Part shown: positions 41,487-49,160 of the stretch, one piece after another
How the letters are laid out: each line of letters begins with the position of its first letter
Position numbering within the stretch: the first letter of the stretch is position 1
Assembly (NCBI GenBank): GCA_902761365.1
Contig: CACWJZ010000012.1
Coordinates: forward strand, 1 to 64,000
Reading direction: 5' to 3'
DNA length: 64,000 nucleotides
From: an uncultured Eubacteriales bacterium
Lineage (GTDB): Bacteria; Bacillota; Clostridia; Christensenellales; CAG-138
Made by a program: the position numbers and the translations under genes
The notes under the pieces: generated by a model
Seen by the model: only the letters and a program-made list of their open reading frames with translations
What the model was told of the DNA's origin: nothing
Databases searched by the model: none

Positions 41487-42236
41487 ATGGATCGGAAGCT
41501 GGTCAAGGAATATCTGTTCATCACGTTCGCCCTCATGCTGCTCTTCTGGGGCGGCTGCGTCCTGGCGAGCCGGACGCTGGGTCTGACGGTGGAGGCCCTG
41601 TGGATGCGCATCCCCTACGCTCTGGGCGGCTTTTCCCCCACCGTCGCCTCCTACGTGGCCCTGAAGCGGAGCGGCCGGGTCAAGACCTTCCGGGAATGGC
41701 TCAAGCGGGTGTTCGACCTGCGGCACAGCCTCTGGGTATACGCCGAGGCGCTCCTGTTCGTGCTGGTGTACTATGCTGTGAATTGTCTCGTAAACGGGTT
41801 CACCGCAGGCGCGCCGGTCTTCATGCTGGTCGTCATCGTCCCCCTGATGCTGTTCGGCGGCGGCAACGAGGAGGCCGGCTGGCGCATGGTCCTGCAGCCG
41901 GAGCTGGAGAAGGCCCTGGGCTTCCACGGCGCCACGCTCCTCACCGGCGGGATCTGGTGGGTCTGGCACCTGCCTCTGTTCTTTATCCACGGGACCGCCC
42001 AGGAGTCCATGAACTTCTTCCTGTTCGGCATCCTGTGCCTGGCCCTGTCCTACGCCCTGGCCACGATCCGCAGGACCTCCCGGGGCGTCTTCCCCTGCGT
42101 GCTGACCCACTGCCTCATCAACGGCCTGTCGGCCGTGCTGGTGTTCGAAAGCAGTCTGCTCTCCGCCTGCCTGTGCCTGGGTTTGACCGTGATCCTGTCC
42201 CTGATCCTGCTCAGGGCGAAGATCCCCCAAAAATAA
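41487..42236 (+). CDS. CPBP family intramembrane glutamic endopeptidase
   Basis: 249 residues with about seven membrane segments. The motifs EEAGWR (Glu about 128-129), WHLPLFFIHG (His about 161) and LTHCLINGL (His, Asn) form the active site of the Rce1/CPBP (Abi) family. Members process prenylated proteins or bacteriocin/pheromone precursors, or confer immunity. It follows the GntR gene by 9 bases, so it belongs to the same transcript. Confidence 0.92.
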   Translation: MDRKLVKEYLFITFALMLLFWGGCVLASRTLGLTVEALWMRIPYALGGFSPTVASYVALKRSGRVKTFREWLKRVFDLRHSLWVYAEALLFVLVYYAVNCLVNGFTAGAPVFMLVVIVPLMLFGGGNEEAGWRMVLQPELEKALGFHGATLLTGGIWWVWHLPLFFIHGTAQESMNFFLFGILCLALSYALATIRRTSRGVFPCVLTHCLINGLSAVLVFESSLLSACLCLGLTVILSLILLRAKIPQK

Positions 42237-42287
42237 AGGGGCAAGGTCATTGACGGCTCCGAGAAAACGTGATACGGTATGTACAGC

Positions 42288-42319
42288 GCCCCTGACCACT
42301 TGGGATCAGGGGCATTTTT
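42288..42319 (+). terminator. terminator of the YtrA-type operon
   Basis: 8-bp arms GCCCCTGA and TCAGGGGC, followed by ATTTTT. The ribosome binding site of the MATE gene (AGGAGGCGGG) begins two bases later, so the hairpin also lies in the leader of any longer transcript into the MATE genes. Confidence 0.8.
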
Positions 42320-42331
42320 CAGGAGGCGGGC

Positions 42332-43678
42332 ATGGCGGCGAAGACGCGGGACCTGACGACGGGCAGCATCAAGAAGGTGCTGCTCTCCTTTGCGGCGCCC
42401 CTGTTTCTGAGCCAGCTCTTCCAGCAGCTCTACAACTCCGCCGACGCCCTCATCGTGGGCAACTTTCTGGGCAAGGAGGCATTGGCCGCCGTCAGCTCCT
42501 CGGGCCCCCTCATCCAGCTGTTCATCGGCTTCTTCAACGGCGCCGCCATGGGCGCGGGGGTGGTGATCTCCCGGTACTTCGGCGCTGACGACCGGACGCG
42601 GGTCCGCAAGGCCATCCACACCAACGTGCTCTTCAGCCTGATATGCGGCCTGTTCCTCTCCCTGGTGGGCGTGCTGCTGACGCCCTACATCCTGCGCTGG
42701 ATGGGCACCGACCCCGAGGTGCTGCCCCTGTCGGAATCCTACTTCCGCTGGTACTTTGCCGGCGCGGTGGCCATCGTCATGTACAACGTCCTCAAGGGCA
42801 TCATGACCGCTCTGGGCGACAGCCGCCGGCCCCTCTACTACCTCATCTTCTCCTCGGTGCTGAACGTGCTGCTGGACCTGCTGTTCGTGGGCGTTCTCCA
42901 CGGGGGCGTGGCGGCGGCGGCCCTGGCCACCACCATCTCCCAGGGGCTCAGCGCCCTCCTGTGCCTCCTTCACCTGCTGGAAAAGGACCAGATCTACACC
43001 CTGAAGGCCCGGGAGCTGCGGATCGACGGCCCGATCCTGAAGGAGATCGTGCGCATCGGCCTGCCCACGGGGGTCCAGATGTCGGTGATCTCCATCGCCA
43101 ACGTGCTGGTCCAGAAGAACATCAACTCCTTCGGCGCCGACGCCATGGCCGCCTGCGGCTCCTTCGCCAAGGTGGAGGGCTTCGTATTCCTGCCCATCAC
43201 CTGCTTCTCCCTGGCCCTCACCACCTTCATCAGCCAGAACCTGGGGGCGAGGAAGCTGGACCGGGTCAGGGCCGGCAGCCGGTTCGGGCTCCTGTCCGCG
43301 GTGCTGGCGGCGGAGACCATCGGCGTAATTATCTTCTTCTTCGGCCCCCAGCTCATCTCCCTGTTCAACAGCGACCCGGCGGTGCTGGCCATCGGCCAAA
43401 AGCAATGCCGGATCGAATCTTTGTTCTTCTGCATGCTGGCCCTCAGCCACACCGTGGCGGGCATCTGCCGGGGCGCGGGCAAGGCCACCGTGCCCATGCT
43501 GGTCATGCTGGGCATCTGGTGCGTGCTTCGGATCACCTACATCACCGTGGCCATGCAGATCTCCCACGACATCCGGCTCCTGTTCTGGGCCTACCCCCTG
43601 ACCTGGACCATCAGCGCCGCCATCTTCTTCCTCTACTATAAATATTCCCACTGGCTCGAAATCGCGAAGGAGGCCTGA
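42332..43678 (+). CDS. MATE family efflux transporter (first of tandem pair)
   Basis: 448 residues with 12 membrane segments in two bundles. Motifs such as LTTGSIKKVLLSFAAPLFLS, FQQLYNSADALIVGNFLGKE and ALGDSRRPLYYLIFSSVLNV are typical of the bacterial MATE (DinF/NorM) branch, which exports drugs or metabolites using Na+ or H+. The next gene, also MATE, starts after 3 bases. The two are about as diverged as unrelated members of the family, not recent copies. Confidence 0.93.
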   Translation: MAAKTRDLTTGSIKKVLLSFAAPLFLSQLFQQLYNSADALIVGNFLGKEALAAVSSSGPLIQLFIGFFNGAAMGAGVVISRYFGADDRTRVRKAIHTNVLFSLICGLFLSLVGVLLTPYILRWMGTDPEVLPLSESYFRWYFAGAVAIVMYNVLKGIMTALGDSRRPLYYLIFSSVLNVLLDLLFVGVLHGGVAAAALATTISQGLSALLCLLHLLEKDQIYTLKARELRIDGPILKEIVRIGLPTGVQMSVISIANVLVQKNINSFGADAMAACGSFAKVEGFVFLPITCFSLALTTFISQNLGARKLDRVRAGSRFGLLSAVLAAETIGVIIFFFGPQLISLFNSDPAVLAIGQKQCRIESLFFCMLALSHTVAGICRGAGKATVPMLVMLGIWCVLRITYITVAMQISHDIRLLFWAYPLTWTISAAIFFLYYKYSHWLEIAKEA

Positions 43679-43681
43679 TCC

Positions 43682-45082
43682 ATGGACGCCCGCGCCGACA
43701 AATTTACACGCATGACCACCCAGCCGGTGAAGAAGCTGGTGCTGCGCCTGGCCGGGCCCACCATCGCTTCCATGCTGATCTCGTCCCTCTACAACATGGC
43801 GGACACCTTCTTCGTGGGGCGCATCGGCACCTTCGCCACGGCGGGCGTGGGGCTCATCTTTCCCCTTATGACCGTCATGCAGGCCTTCGGCTTCTTCTTC
43901 GGCCAGGGCTCCGGCAACTACGTGTCCCGGGCCCTGGGGGCCAACAAGATCGAGGATGCCGAGCGCATGGCCGCCACGGGTTTCTTCTGCGCCCTCATGA
44001 TGGGCGCCCTCATCTTCGCCCTGGGCCAGCTCTTCGCCACGCCCGTGCTGCGGGTGCTGGGGGCCGACCCCGCCAGGGTGGCCCAGGAGACCGTGGACCA
44101 CGCCCGGGCCTACTACACGGCCCTGCTCTTCGGGGCGCCCTTCGTGCTGGCCTCCTGCGTGCTCAACAACCAGATGCGCTTCCAGGGCAACGCCTTCTTT
44201 TCCATGATCGGCCTGGTGTCCGGGGCGGTGCTGAACATCGGCCTCGACCCCCTGTTCATCTTCGTGTTCCACATGGGCGTCCGGGGCGCCGCCGCCGCCA
44301 CGGTGGTGAGCCAGGCTTTCAGCTTCTGCGTGCTGTATCTGGGCACCCTGCGGAGCGACACCCTGAAGATACGCTTTAGGAACCTGACCCCCACCGCCCA
44401 CTACCTGAAGAACATCGTGGCCGGGGGCATCCCCTCCCTGCTCCGGCAGGGCTTCGGGAGCGTGGCGACATTGTGCCTCAACGCCGCCGCAGCCGCCGCG
44501 GTGCCCTTGGCGGAGGCGGACGCGGCCATCGCCGCCTTCTCCGTGGTGAGCCGGGTCATGTTCTTCGTGTTCTCCGCCCTGCTGGGCTTCGGCCAGGGGT
44601 TCCAGCCCGTGTGCGGCTACAACTGGGGCGCCCGGCAGTTCGACCGGGTCCGGGAGGCGTACCTGTTCTGCATGAAGATCGGCGTCATCTTCCTGCTGCT
44701 CATCTCCGCCTGCACGTTTTCCTTCGCCGGGCCCATCGTGTCCCTGTTCCGGGACGACCCGGACGTGATCCGCATGGGCACCGTGGCCATGCGCTGCCAG
44801 AGCTGCACCCTGCCGCTGATGGCCGTGGTGGCCATGTCCAACATGCTCTTCCAGACCACGGGCAAGGCCCTTCGGGCCACGGTCCTGGCCATCGCCCGCC
44901 AGGGGCTCACCTTCATCCCCTGCGTGCTGCTGCTGCCCAAGCTCATCGATCCAGCCATCTGGGGCGTGTACCTGTCCCAGCCGGCGGCGGACCTGGTCAC
45001 CTGCCTCATGGCCGTGCCCATGGCTTTGCACATCCTGCCCCGGTTCAAGCGGGCCATGGCGGACTCGGACTTCACCCCATAA
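43682..45082 (+). CDS. MATE family efflux transporter (second of tandem pair)
   Basis: 466 residues, 12 membrane segments. The motifs MLISSLYNMADTFFVGRIGT, FFGQGSGNYVSRALGANKIE, NNQMRFQGNAFFSMIGLVSG and GFQPVCGYNWGARQFDRVRE are conserved in MATE proteins. Tandem MATE genes could act as separate exporters or, less likely, as a heterodimer-like pair; the sequence does not decide. Confidence 0.93.
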   Translation: MDARADKFTRMTTQPVKKLVLRLAGPTIASMLISSLYNMADTFFVGRIGTFATAGVGLIFPLMTVMQAFGFFFGQGSGNYVSRALGANKIEDAERMAATGFFCALMMGALIFALGQLFATPVLRVLGADPARVAQETVDHARAYYTALLFGAPFVLASCVLNNQMRFQGNAFFSMIGLVSGAVLNIGLDPLFIFVFHMGVRGAAAATVVSQAFSFCVLYLGTLRSDTLKIRFRNLTPTAHYLKNIVAGGIPSLLRQGFGSVATLCLNAAAAAAVPLAEADAAIAAFSVVSRVMFFVFSALLGFGQGFQPVCGYNWGARQFDRVREAYLFCMKIGVIFLLLISACTFSFAGPIVSLFRDDPDVIRMGTVAMRCQSCTLPLMAVVAMSNMLFQTTGKALRATVLAIARQGLTFIPCVLLLPKLIDPAIWGVYLSQPAADLVTCLMAVPMALHILPRFKRAMADSDFTP

Positions 45083-45085
45083 CTT

Positions 45086-45101
45086 TGTTGCTGTAGCAAC
45101 A
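45086..45101. promoter_or_regulatory. 16-bp palindrome before the SsuA/TauA-like ABC operon
   Basis: TGTTGCT, GT, AGCAACA: perfect 7-bp arms, 3 bases after the MATE stop. The 5-6-5 geometry equals that of Crp-type sites (TGTGA-N6-TCACA). Its centre is about 41 bases before the start expected from the -10 box at 45123-45128, the class II activator position. Confidence 0.5.
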
Positions 45102-45122
45102 TATTAAACCGAGGGAACTGGC

Positions 45123-45128
45123 TATAAT
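45123..45128 (+). promoter_or_regulatory. -10 box of the SsuA/TauA-like ABC operon
   Basis: TATAAT, a consensus -10 box, without a convincing -35 at the right distance. A 7-bp hairpin (45133-45153, CTGCCTG/CAGGCAG) would form at the very 5' end of the transcript. Confidence 0.55.
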
Positions 45129-45169
45129 AGTCCTGCCTGAGAAACCCAGGCAGAAAGAAGGGCTATCCT

Positions 45170-46294
45170 ATGAAGAAATATATGTCTCTGTTCCTCGCTA
45201 TGCTGATGCTGGCGGCCCTGTTCGCGGGCTGCGCCGGCAAGACTGCCGAGACCGCTCCCGACGCCACCGTCGCGCCTGAGCAGGAGATCAAGAGCCAGGA
45301 AACGCCTGCGGACGTGATCCATGAGCTGCAGCCCCCCGCCGCGGAAGCCACGGCGGAACCCGAGACCGACATCACCTCCAAGCTGGATGCCGCGGTCCCC
45401 GCAGCGCCCGTGGTCATGCGCCTGGGCGGCCTGAAGGGGCCCACCACCATGGGCATGGTGAAGCTCCTCAGCGACAGCGACGCGGGCCTCACCGCCAACA
45501 AGTATGAGTACACCATCGCGGCCGCCGCCGACGAGCTGACGCCCAAGCTGTTGAAGGGCGAGCTCGACATGCTGGCCCTGCCCGTGAACGCCGGCGCCAT
45601 CCTGTACAACAAGTCCAACGGCGGCGTGACCATGCTGGCCGTCAACACCCTGGGCGTGCTGTACATCCTAGAGAAGGGCGGGGAGACCGTCCAGTCCGTG
45701 GCGGATTTGAAGGGCAAGACCATCTACGCCACCGGCAAGGGCACCACCCCCGAGTACGCCCTATCCTACCTGCTCTCCAAGAACGGCCTGGACATCGCCA
45801 CCGACGTGACTATGGAGTGGAAGAGCGAGCCCTCCGAGGTGGTGGCCCAGCTGGCCAAGGAGGAGAGCGCCGTGGCCATGATGCCCCAGCCCTTCGTGAC
45901 CGTGGCCCGGGGCAAGGTGGAAGGTCTGCGGGTGGCCCTTGACATGACCAAGGAGTGGGCCACCGCGGGCGACACCCTCATCACCGCCGGCCTCATCGTG
46001 CGCACCGCCTTCCTGCAGGAGCATCCGGAGGAGGTCAAGACCTTCCTGGAGGAGTACGCCGCCTCCACCGCCTATGCCAACGAGCATGCCGCTGAGGCCG
46101 CCGCGCTGGTGGAGCAGTTCATCGGCGTCAACGCCGCCGTGGCCGAAAAGGCCATCCCCGCCTGCAACATCGTGTGCATCACCGGGGAGGAGATGAAGAA
46201 GGCCGCTGCGGGCTACCTGGCCGTGCTCTTCGGCCTCAATGACAAGGCCGTGGGCGGCGCGCTGCCGGGCGACGACTTCTACTACCTGCCGTGA
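45170..46294 (+). CDS. ABC transporter substrate-binding lipoprotein (SsuA/TauA/NMT1-like)
   Basis: 374 residues. The signal peptide ends in LFAGC (lipobox), then an acidic linker of about 50 residues and the binding fold: RLGGLKGPTTMGMVKLL, GELDMLALPVNAGAILYNKS, TIYATGKGTTPEYALSYLL. Proteins of this type bind sulfonates, thiamine precursors (HMP), nitrate or bicarbonate; the ligand here is open. It is the first gene of a three-gene importer and overlaps the permease start by 4 bases. Confidence 0.88.
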   Translation: MKKYMSLFLAMLMLAALFAGCAGKTAETAPDATVAPEQEIKSQETPADVIHELQPPAAEATAEPETDITSKLDAAVPAAPVVMRLGGLKGPTTMGMVKLLSDSDAGLTANKYEYTIAAAADELTPKLLKGELDMLALPVNAGAILYNKSNGGVTMLAVNTLGVLYILEKGGETVQSVADLKGKTIYATGKGTTPEYALSYLLSKNGLDIATDVTMEWKSEPSEVVAQLAKEESAVAMMPQPFVTVARGKVEGLRVALDMTKEWATAGDTLITAGLIVRTAFLQEHPEEVKTFLEEYAASTAYANEHAAEAAALVEQFIGVNAAVAEKAIPACNIVCITGEEMKKAAAGYLAVLFGLNDKAVGGALPGDDFYYLP

Positions 46295-47052
46295 AGGAGC
46301 TGCTGAAGCAAAAATCCATACAGAAAGCCTTGTCCGTAGCTCTCGCCCTGCTTCTATGGCAGGCGGGAGCTATGGCTTTAGACCTGAACCTGCTGCTGGT
46401 GACGCCGGTGGAGGTGGTCCGGCGGCTCTTCACCCTGGTGGGGGAAAACGACTTCTGGCAGACGCTCCTCTTCTCCTTCAGCCGGATCGTGCTGGGGTTC
46501 GCCCTGGCCTTCGCCCTGGGGTGCCTGCTGGGCGTGCTTTCGGGGAAGTGGCCGCTGCTGGAGACGCTGCTGTGGCCCTACGTCATCACCATCAAGACCG
46601 TGCCCGTGGCGTCGTTCATCATCCTGAGCCTGATCTTCTTCTCGGCCCGGCAGCTGCCCACCTTCATCTCCTTCCTCATGGTGTTCCCCGTGATCTACTC
46701 CAACGTGCTGGAGGGCATCCGCAGCACGGACCGGGAGCTGTTGGAGATGGCGCAGGTGTTCAAGATCAGCTGGTGGCGGCGGCTGGGGTACATCTACCTC
46801 CCCCACCTGAAGCCCTTTTTGTTCTCCGCCTGCTCGGTGGCCCTGGGCATGAGCTGGAAGTCCGGCGTAGCCGCGGAGGTCATCGGTGTGGCCTCTGGGT
46901 CCATCGGCGAGAAGCTGTACGAGTCCAAGGTGTACTTCATCACGGAGGACCTCTTGGCTTGGACCGTGGTCATCGTGCTCATCTCTGTTCTATTTGAAAA
47001 GCTGTTTTTGCGGCTGATGCGGGCGGCCTTCCGCCGCTGGGAGGGGCGCTGA
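46291..47052 (+). CDS. ABC transporter permease (SsuC/TauC-like)
   Basis: 253 residues, six membrane segments of the BPD_transp_1 fold. Start is GTG at 46291, overlapping the binding-protein stop (GTGA). The cytoplasmic coupling region reads EGIRSTDRELLEMAQVFKIS, then WWRRLGYIYLPHLKPFLFSA, as in SsuC/TauC/ThiX permeases. Works with the ATPase encoded 1 base downstream. Confidence 0.9.
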   Translation: MKELLKQKSIQKALSVALALLLWQAGAMALDLNLLLVTPVEVVRRLFTLVGENDFWQTLLFSFSRIVLGFALAFALGCLLGVLSGKWPLLETLLWPYVITIKTVPVASFIILSLIFFSARQLPTFISFLMVFPVIYSNVLEGIRSTDRELLEMAQVFKISWWRRLGYIYLPHLKPFLFSACSVALGMSWKSGVAAEVIGVASGSIGEKLYESKVYFITEDLLAWTVVIVLISVLFEKLFLRLMRAAFRRWEGR

Positions 47053-47053
47053 T

Positions 47054-47623
47054 ATGGCCATCGTCATCCAAAACTTCACCAAATCCTACGGCGACAAGCT
47101 GGCCCTGCCCCCCTTCTCCTGCACTCTGGAGGCGGGCGAGATCGTGTGCCTTTTGGGGCAGTCGGGCTGCGGCAAGACCACGCTGCTCAGGCTCCTGCTG
47201 GGCCTCGAAGCGCCCACGGGCGGCACCGCCTCGGGCCTTCCCGACCGAATCAGCGCCGTGTTTCAGGAGGATCGACTGTGCCCCGCCTTCTCCGCCGTGA
47301 CCAACGTGTCCCTGGCCCTGGGGCGGCAGGCATCCCGGGCGGAGATCGTGGCCCTGCTCACAGAGCTGGGCCTGGGCGACGCGCTCACCAAGCCCGTCCG
47401 GGAGCTGAGCGGCGGTATGCAGCGCAGAGTCGCCATCGCCCGGAGCCTCCTCTGCCCCGCGGACCTGTACCTCATGGACGAGCCCTTCAAGGGCCTGGAC
47501 GAGGACACCCGCAAGGTGGTCATGGACACGGTCCTGACCCGCACCCGGGGCAAGACCCTCCTCCTCGTGACCCACGACCCGGAGGAGGCTGCCTACCTGG
47601 GCAGCCGCGTGGTGAGGATGTAA
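47054..47623 (+). CDS. ABC transporter ATP-binding protein (SsuB/TauB-like, short)
   Basis: 189 residues, shorter than the usual 240-260 because the C-terminal extension is absent, but all motifs are present: Walker A GQSGCGKTT, Q-loop FQEDRL, signature ELSGGMQRRVAIARSLL, Walker B LYLMDEPFKGLD and switch VTHDPEEA. It ends right after the switch region at SRVVRM. Powers the upstream permease. Confidence 0.9.
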   Translation: MAIVIQNFTKSYGDKLALPPFSCTLEAGEIVCLLGQSGCGKTTLLRLLLGLEAPTGGTASGLPDRISAVFQEDRLCPAFSAVTNVSLALGRQASRAEIVALLTELGLGDALTKPVRELSGGMQRRVAIARSLLCPADLYLMDEPFKGLDEDTRKVVMDTVLTRTRGKTLLLVTHDPEEAAYLGSRVVRM

Positions 47624-47639
47624 GGGTTGTGTTTTGTTT

Positions 47640-47739
47640 TGCCGCTTGTTCTCTTTGGACAAGGGTGCGGAGCCGAGCGCTGCCTGAGGCAGATTCAGCG
47701 AGGCGCAGCACGGGCAAAGCAAGGAGAAAGCAAGCGGCA
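47640..47739. repeat. 100-bp long inverted repeat with inner hairpin (possible MITE or structured RNA)
   Basis: Outer arms TGCCGCTTG (47640-47648) and CAAGCGGCA (47731-47739) pair perfectly. After a 2-base bulge, TTCTCTTT (47649-47656) pairs with AAGGAGAA (47721-47728). An inner CTGCC-TGA-GGCAG hairpin lies at 47680-47692. Total helix is about 17 bp around a GC-rich core. It starts 17 bases after the ABC ATPase stop. It matches no RNA family that I know. Confidence 0.65.
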
Positions 47740-47835
47740 GCGTAGCTTCGACTATGTTTTGCCCATGGTAGAAAAAACGGCGGAAAAAGAGAAACTTAAG
47801 GACAATAATAGGAAGTACGGCTATGCCATACTCCC

Positions 47836-47885
47836 CAAATAAAGTTCTTTGGGCCTGAACCCTTTCTTGCAAGAAAGGGTTCGTG
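47836..47885. repeat. composite palindromic element, copy 2 (last hairpin only well kept)
   Basis: AAATAAAGTTCTTTGGG followed by a 12-bp hairpin GAACCCTTTCTT / AAGAAAGGGTTC (47857-47882) and CGTGCTTT. The lead AAAGTTCTTTGGG and the CCCTTTCTT stem recur at 55.7 kb. A degraded middle hairpin precedes it (about 47801-47836). It stands between convergent genes and should end the XRE gene. Confidence 0.75.
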
Positions 47886-47887
47886 CT

Positions 47888-48868
47888 TTATTGATTTCCT
47901 TTCTTCCCCTTGCCGATCTCGCCCACCACGCCGAAGAGGACGCCGGCCACAGGCCAGATGATCCAGGTCATGTCCCAGCGCTGGGTGAGGAAACTGACGG
48001 CCAGATACACCGCCGTGACGATGCTCCAATAGATGCCGCCGTACTTGCTGGTGCTCCGCTTCCTGGCGCGGGTGTAGTCCCCCTGCTCCAGCAGCATCTG
48101 ATATCCGCTCCAGGGGATGCTGGTCTTCACGATGGTGTACACGCCCACGGCAGCCAGGACCAGGATGGCGCTGACGCCCAGGACCCCGTAGAACTCGTCA
48201 TCGCCCCGCCACAGAAGCAGCACGAACAGGGGAATGGCCGCCAGCACGCAGAGGACCACGCCGATGGCGATCCGCCGGTTGTGCTCGCCCTCCTCCCGCT
48301 GCATCCGCTCCTTGACCATGCCAGAAACGCCGTAGGCCGTGTCCAGGACGTTCTTCTCCAGGTACTCGAACCGGTTCCCTTTGAGCCCCGTGAGCACGAA
48401 CAGCAGCACCGCGCCTGCCACCATGAGCAGCAGCACGATCAGCCCGATCATGCTCGCCTGCAGCTCCGTCAACGGCAGCCGCCCGCTCTCCTGGGCCCCG
48501 CCCAAGAGAATCAGCGTGATGGGCGAAAGGATGCACAGAAGCACGCCCAGGGCGATCCGCGGAGTGCTCTCGGCCTTGTAGTCCAGGAACGCGTTGGCCT
48601 CCTCCATGGACACGAAGGTGGTCCCCTCCGCCTCCGGCTCCTCCAACCCGGCCATGGGCTCCGGCGCCTCCAGATTATCCTTCAAAAGGTAGTCCGTGCT
48701 CACCCCGAACAGGGTGGACAGCTGTAAGATCTTATTCATGTCCGGGATGGACTGGGCCCCCTCCCACTTGGAAACGGACTGCCGGCTCACGCCCAGCTTC
48801 TCGGCCAGCTCCTCCTGGGACCAACCCGCCTTCTTCCGCAAATCGATGATCTTGTCTGCAAGGATCAT
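47888..48868 (-). CDS. XRE family regulator fused to a membrane domain
   Basis: About 326 residues. The N-terminal helix-turn-helix (MILADKIIDLRKKAGWSQEE, GVSRQSVSKWEGAQSIPD) spans about 65 residues. A linker and about six membrane segments follow (SPITLILLGG, SMIGLIVLLLMVAGAVLLFV, IAIGVVLCVLAAIPLFVLLL and more). Such membrane-tethered XRE proteins regulate a neighbouring gene in response to envelope signals. The divergent MATE gene and the half-site cluster between them make MATE expression the likely target. ATG 48868 has AAAGGAGA upstream. Confidence 0.88.
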   Translation of the reverse strand: MILADKIIDLRKKAGWSQEELAEKLGVSRQSVSKWEGAQSIPDMNKILQLSTLFGVSTDYLLKDNLEAPEPMAGLEEPEAEGTTFVSMEEANAFLDYKAESTPRIALGVLLCILSPITLILLGGAQESGRLPLTELQASMIGLIVLLLMVAGAVLLFVLTGLKGNRFEYLEKNVLDTAYGVSGMVKERMQREEGEHNRRIAIGVVLCVLAAIPLFVLLLWRGDDEFYGVLGVSAILVLAAVGVYTIVKTSIPWSGYQMLLEQGDYTRARKRSTSKYGGIYWSIVTAVYLAVSFLTQRWDMTWIIWPVAGVLFGVVGEIGKGKKGNQ

Positions 48869-48934
48869 GTGTTTCTCCTTTCCTCCGGCTCCATGGCTCG
48901 GCTCTGTTTTCTGGCCCCATGCTACCCAAAAAGG

Positions 48935-48988
48935 CGGTTGCCTGCTACCAATTTTTCCCGTCAATCTGTCAACCGTCGGTTGCAACCG
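48935..48988. promoter_or_regulatory. cluster of CGGTTG half-sites between XRE and MATE genes
   Basis: CGGTTG at 48935-48940, its complement CAACCG at 48970-48975, and a perfect 12-bp palindrome CGGTTGCAACCG at 48977-48988. A TTGACA box on the minus strand overlaps the middle. It is a candidate operator for the XRE protein. Confidence 0.5.
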
Positions 48989-49100
48989 CCGAAAAAGTGC
49001 CTTTCTGTCCAAAATATGTATCACCGTTGCCCCGTTTTGTCAATCGGTTTGCCCCACAGGACCCGCGGCACGACGCGCAGAGGCTTCGGCGCATTTTCTC

Positions 49101-49129
49101 TCGACTGACGAGGAAAAAGGGAGTATACT
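49101..49129 (+). promoter_or_regulatory. promoter of the third MATE gene
   Basis: TCGACT (49101-49106), 17-bp spacer, TATACT (49124-49129), 31 bases before the ATG. Confidence 0.65.
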
Positions 49130-49160
49130 AAGAGGCAAGAAAGGATTTGGGGGACGTGGA

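Noticed and set aside
42050-45031. A 993-residue open frame opposite the two MATE genes
   Set aside because: Same strand-shadow effect: extreme Gly/His/Gln/Asp bias, no motif, and it runs across two clearly real genes.
45131-45160. CTGAGA-like string in the leader of the SsuA/TauA-like ABC operon, suggesting a TPP riboswitch
   Set aside because: The leader is only about 40 bases long and lacks the other conserved TPP helices; the string is the loop side of a simple 7-bp hairpin.
47640-47739. A known small RNA such as 6S, tmRNA or RNase P
   Set aside because: The length and the lack of the conserved core sequences of these RNAs rule them out. I keep it only as an unexplained inverted repeat.
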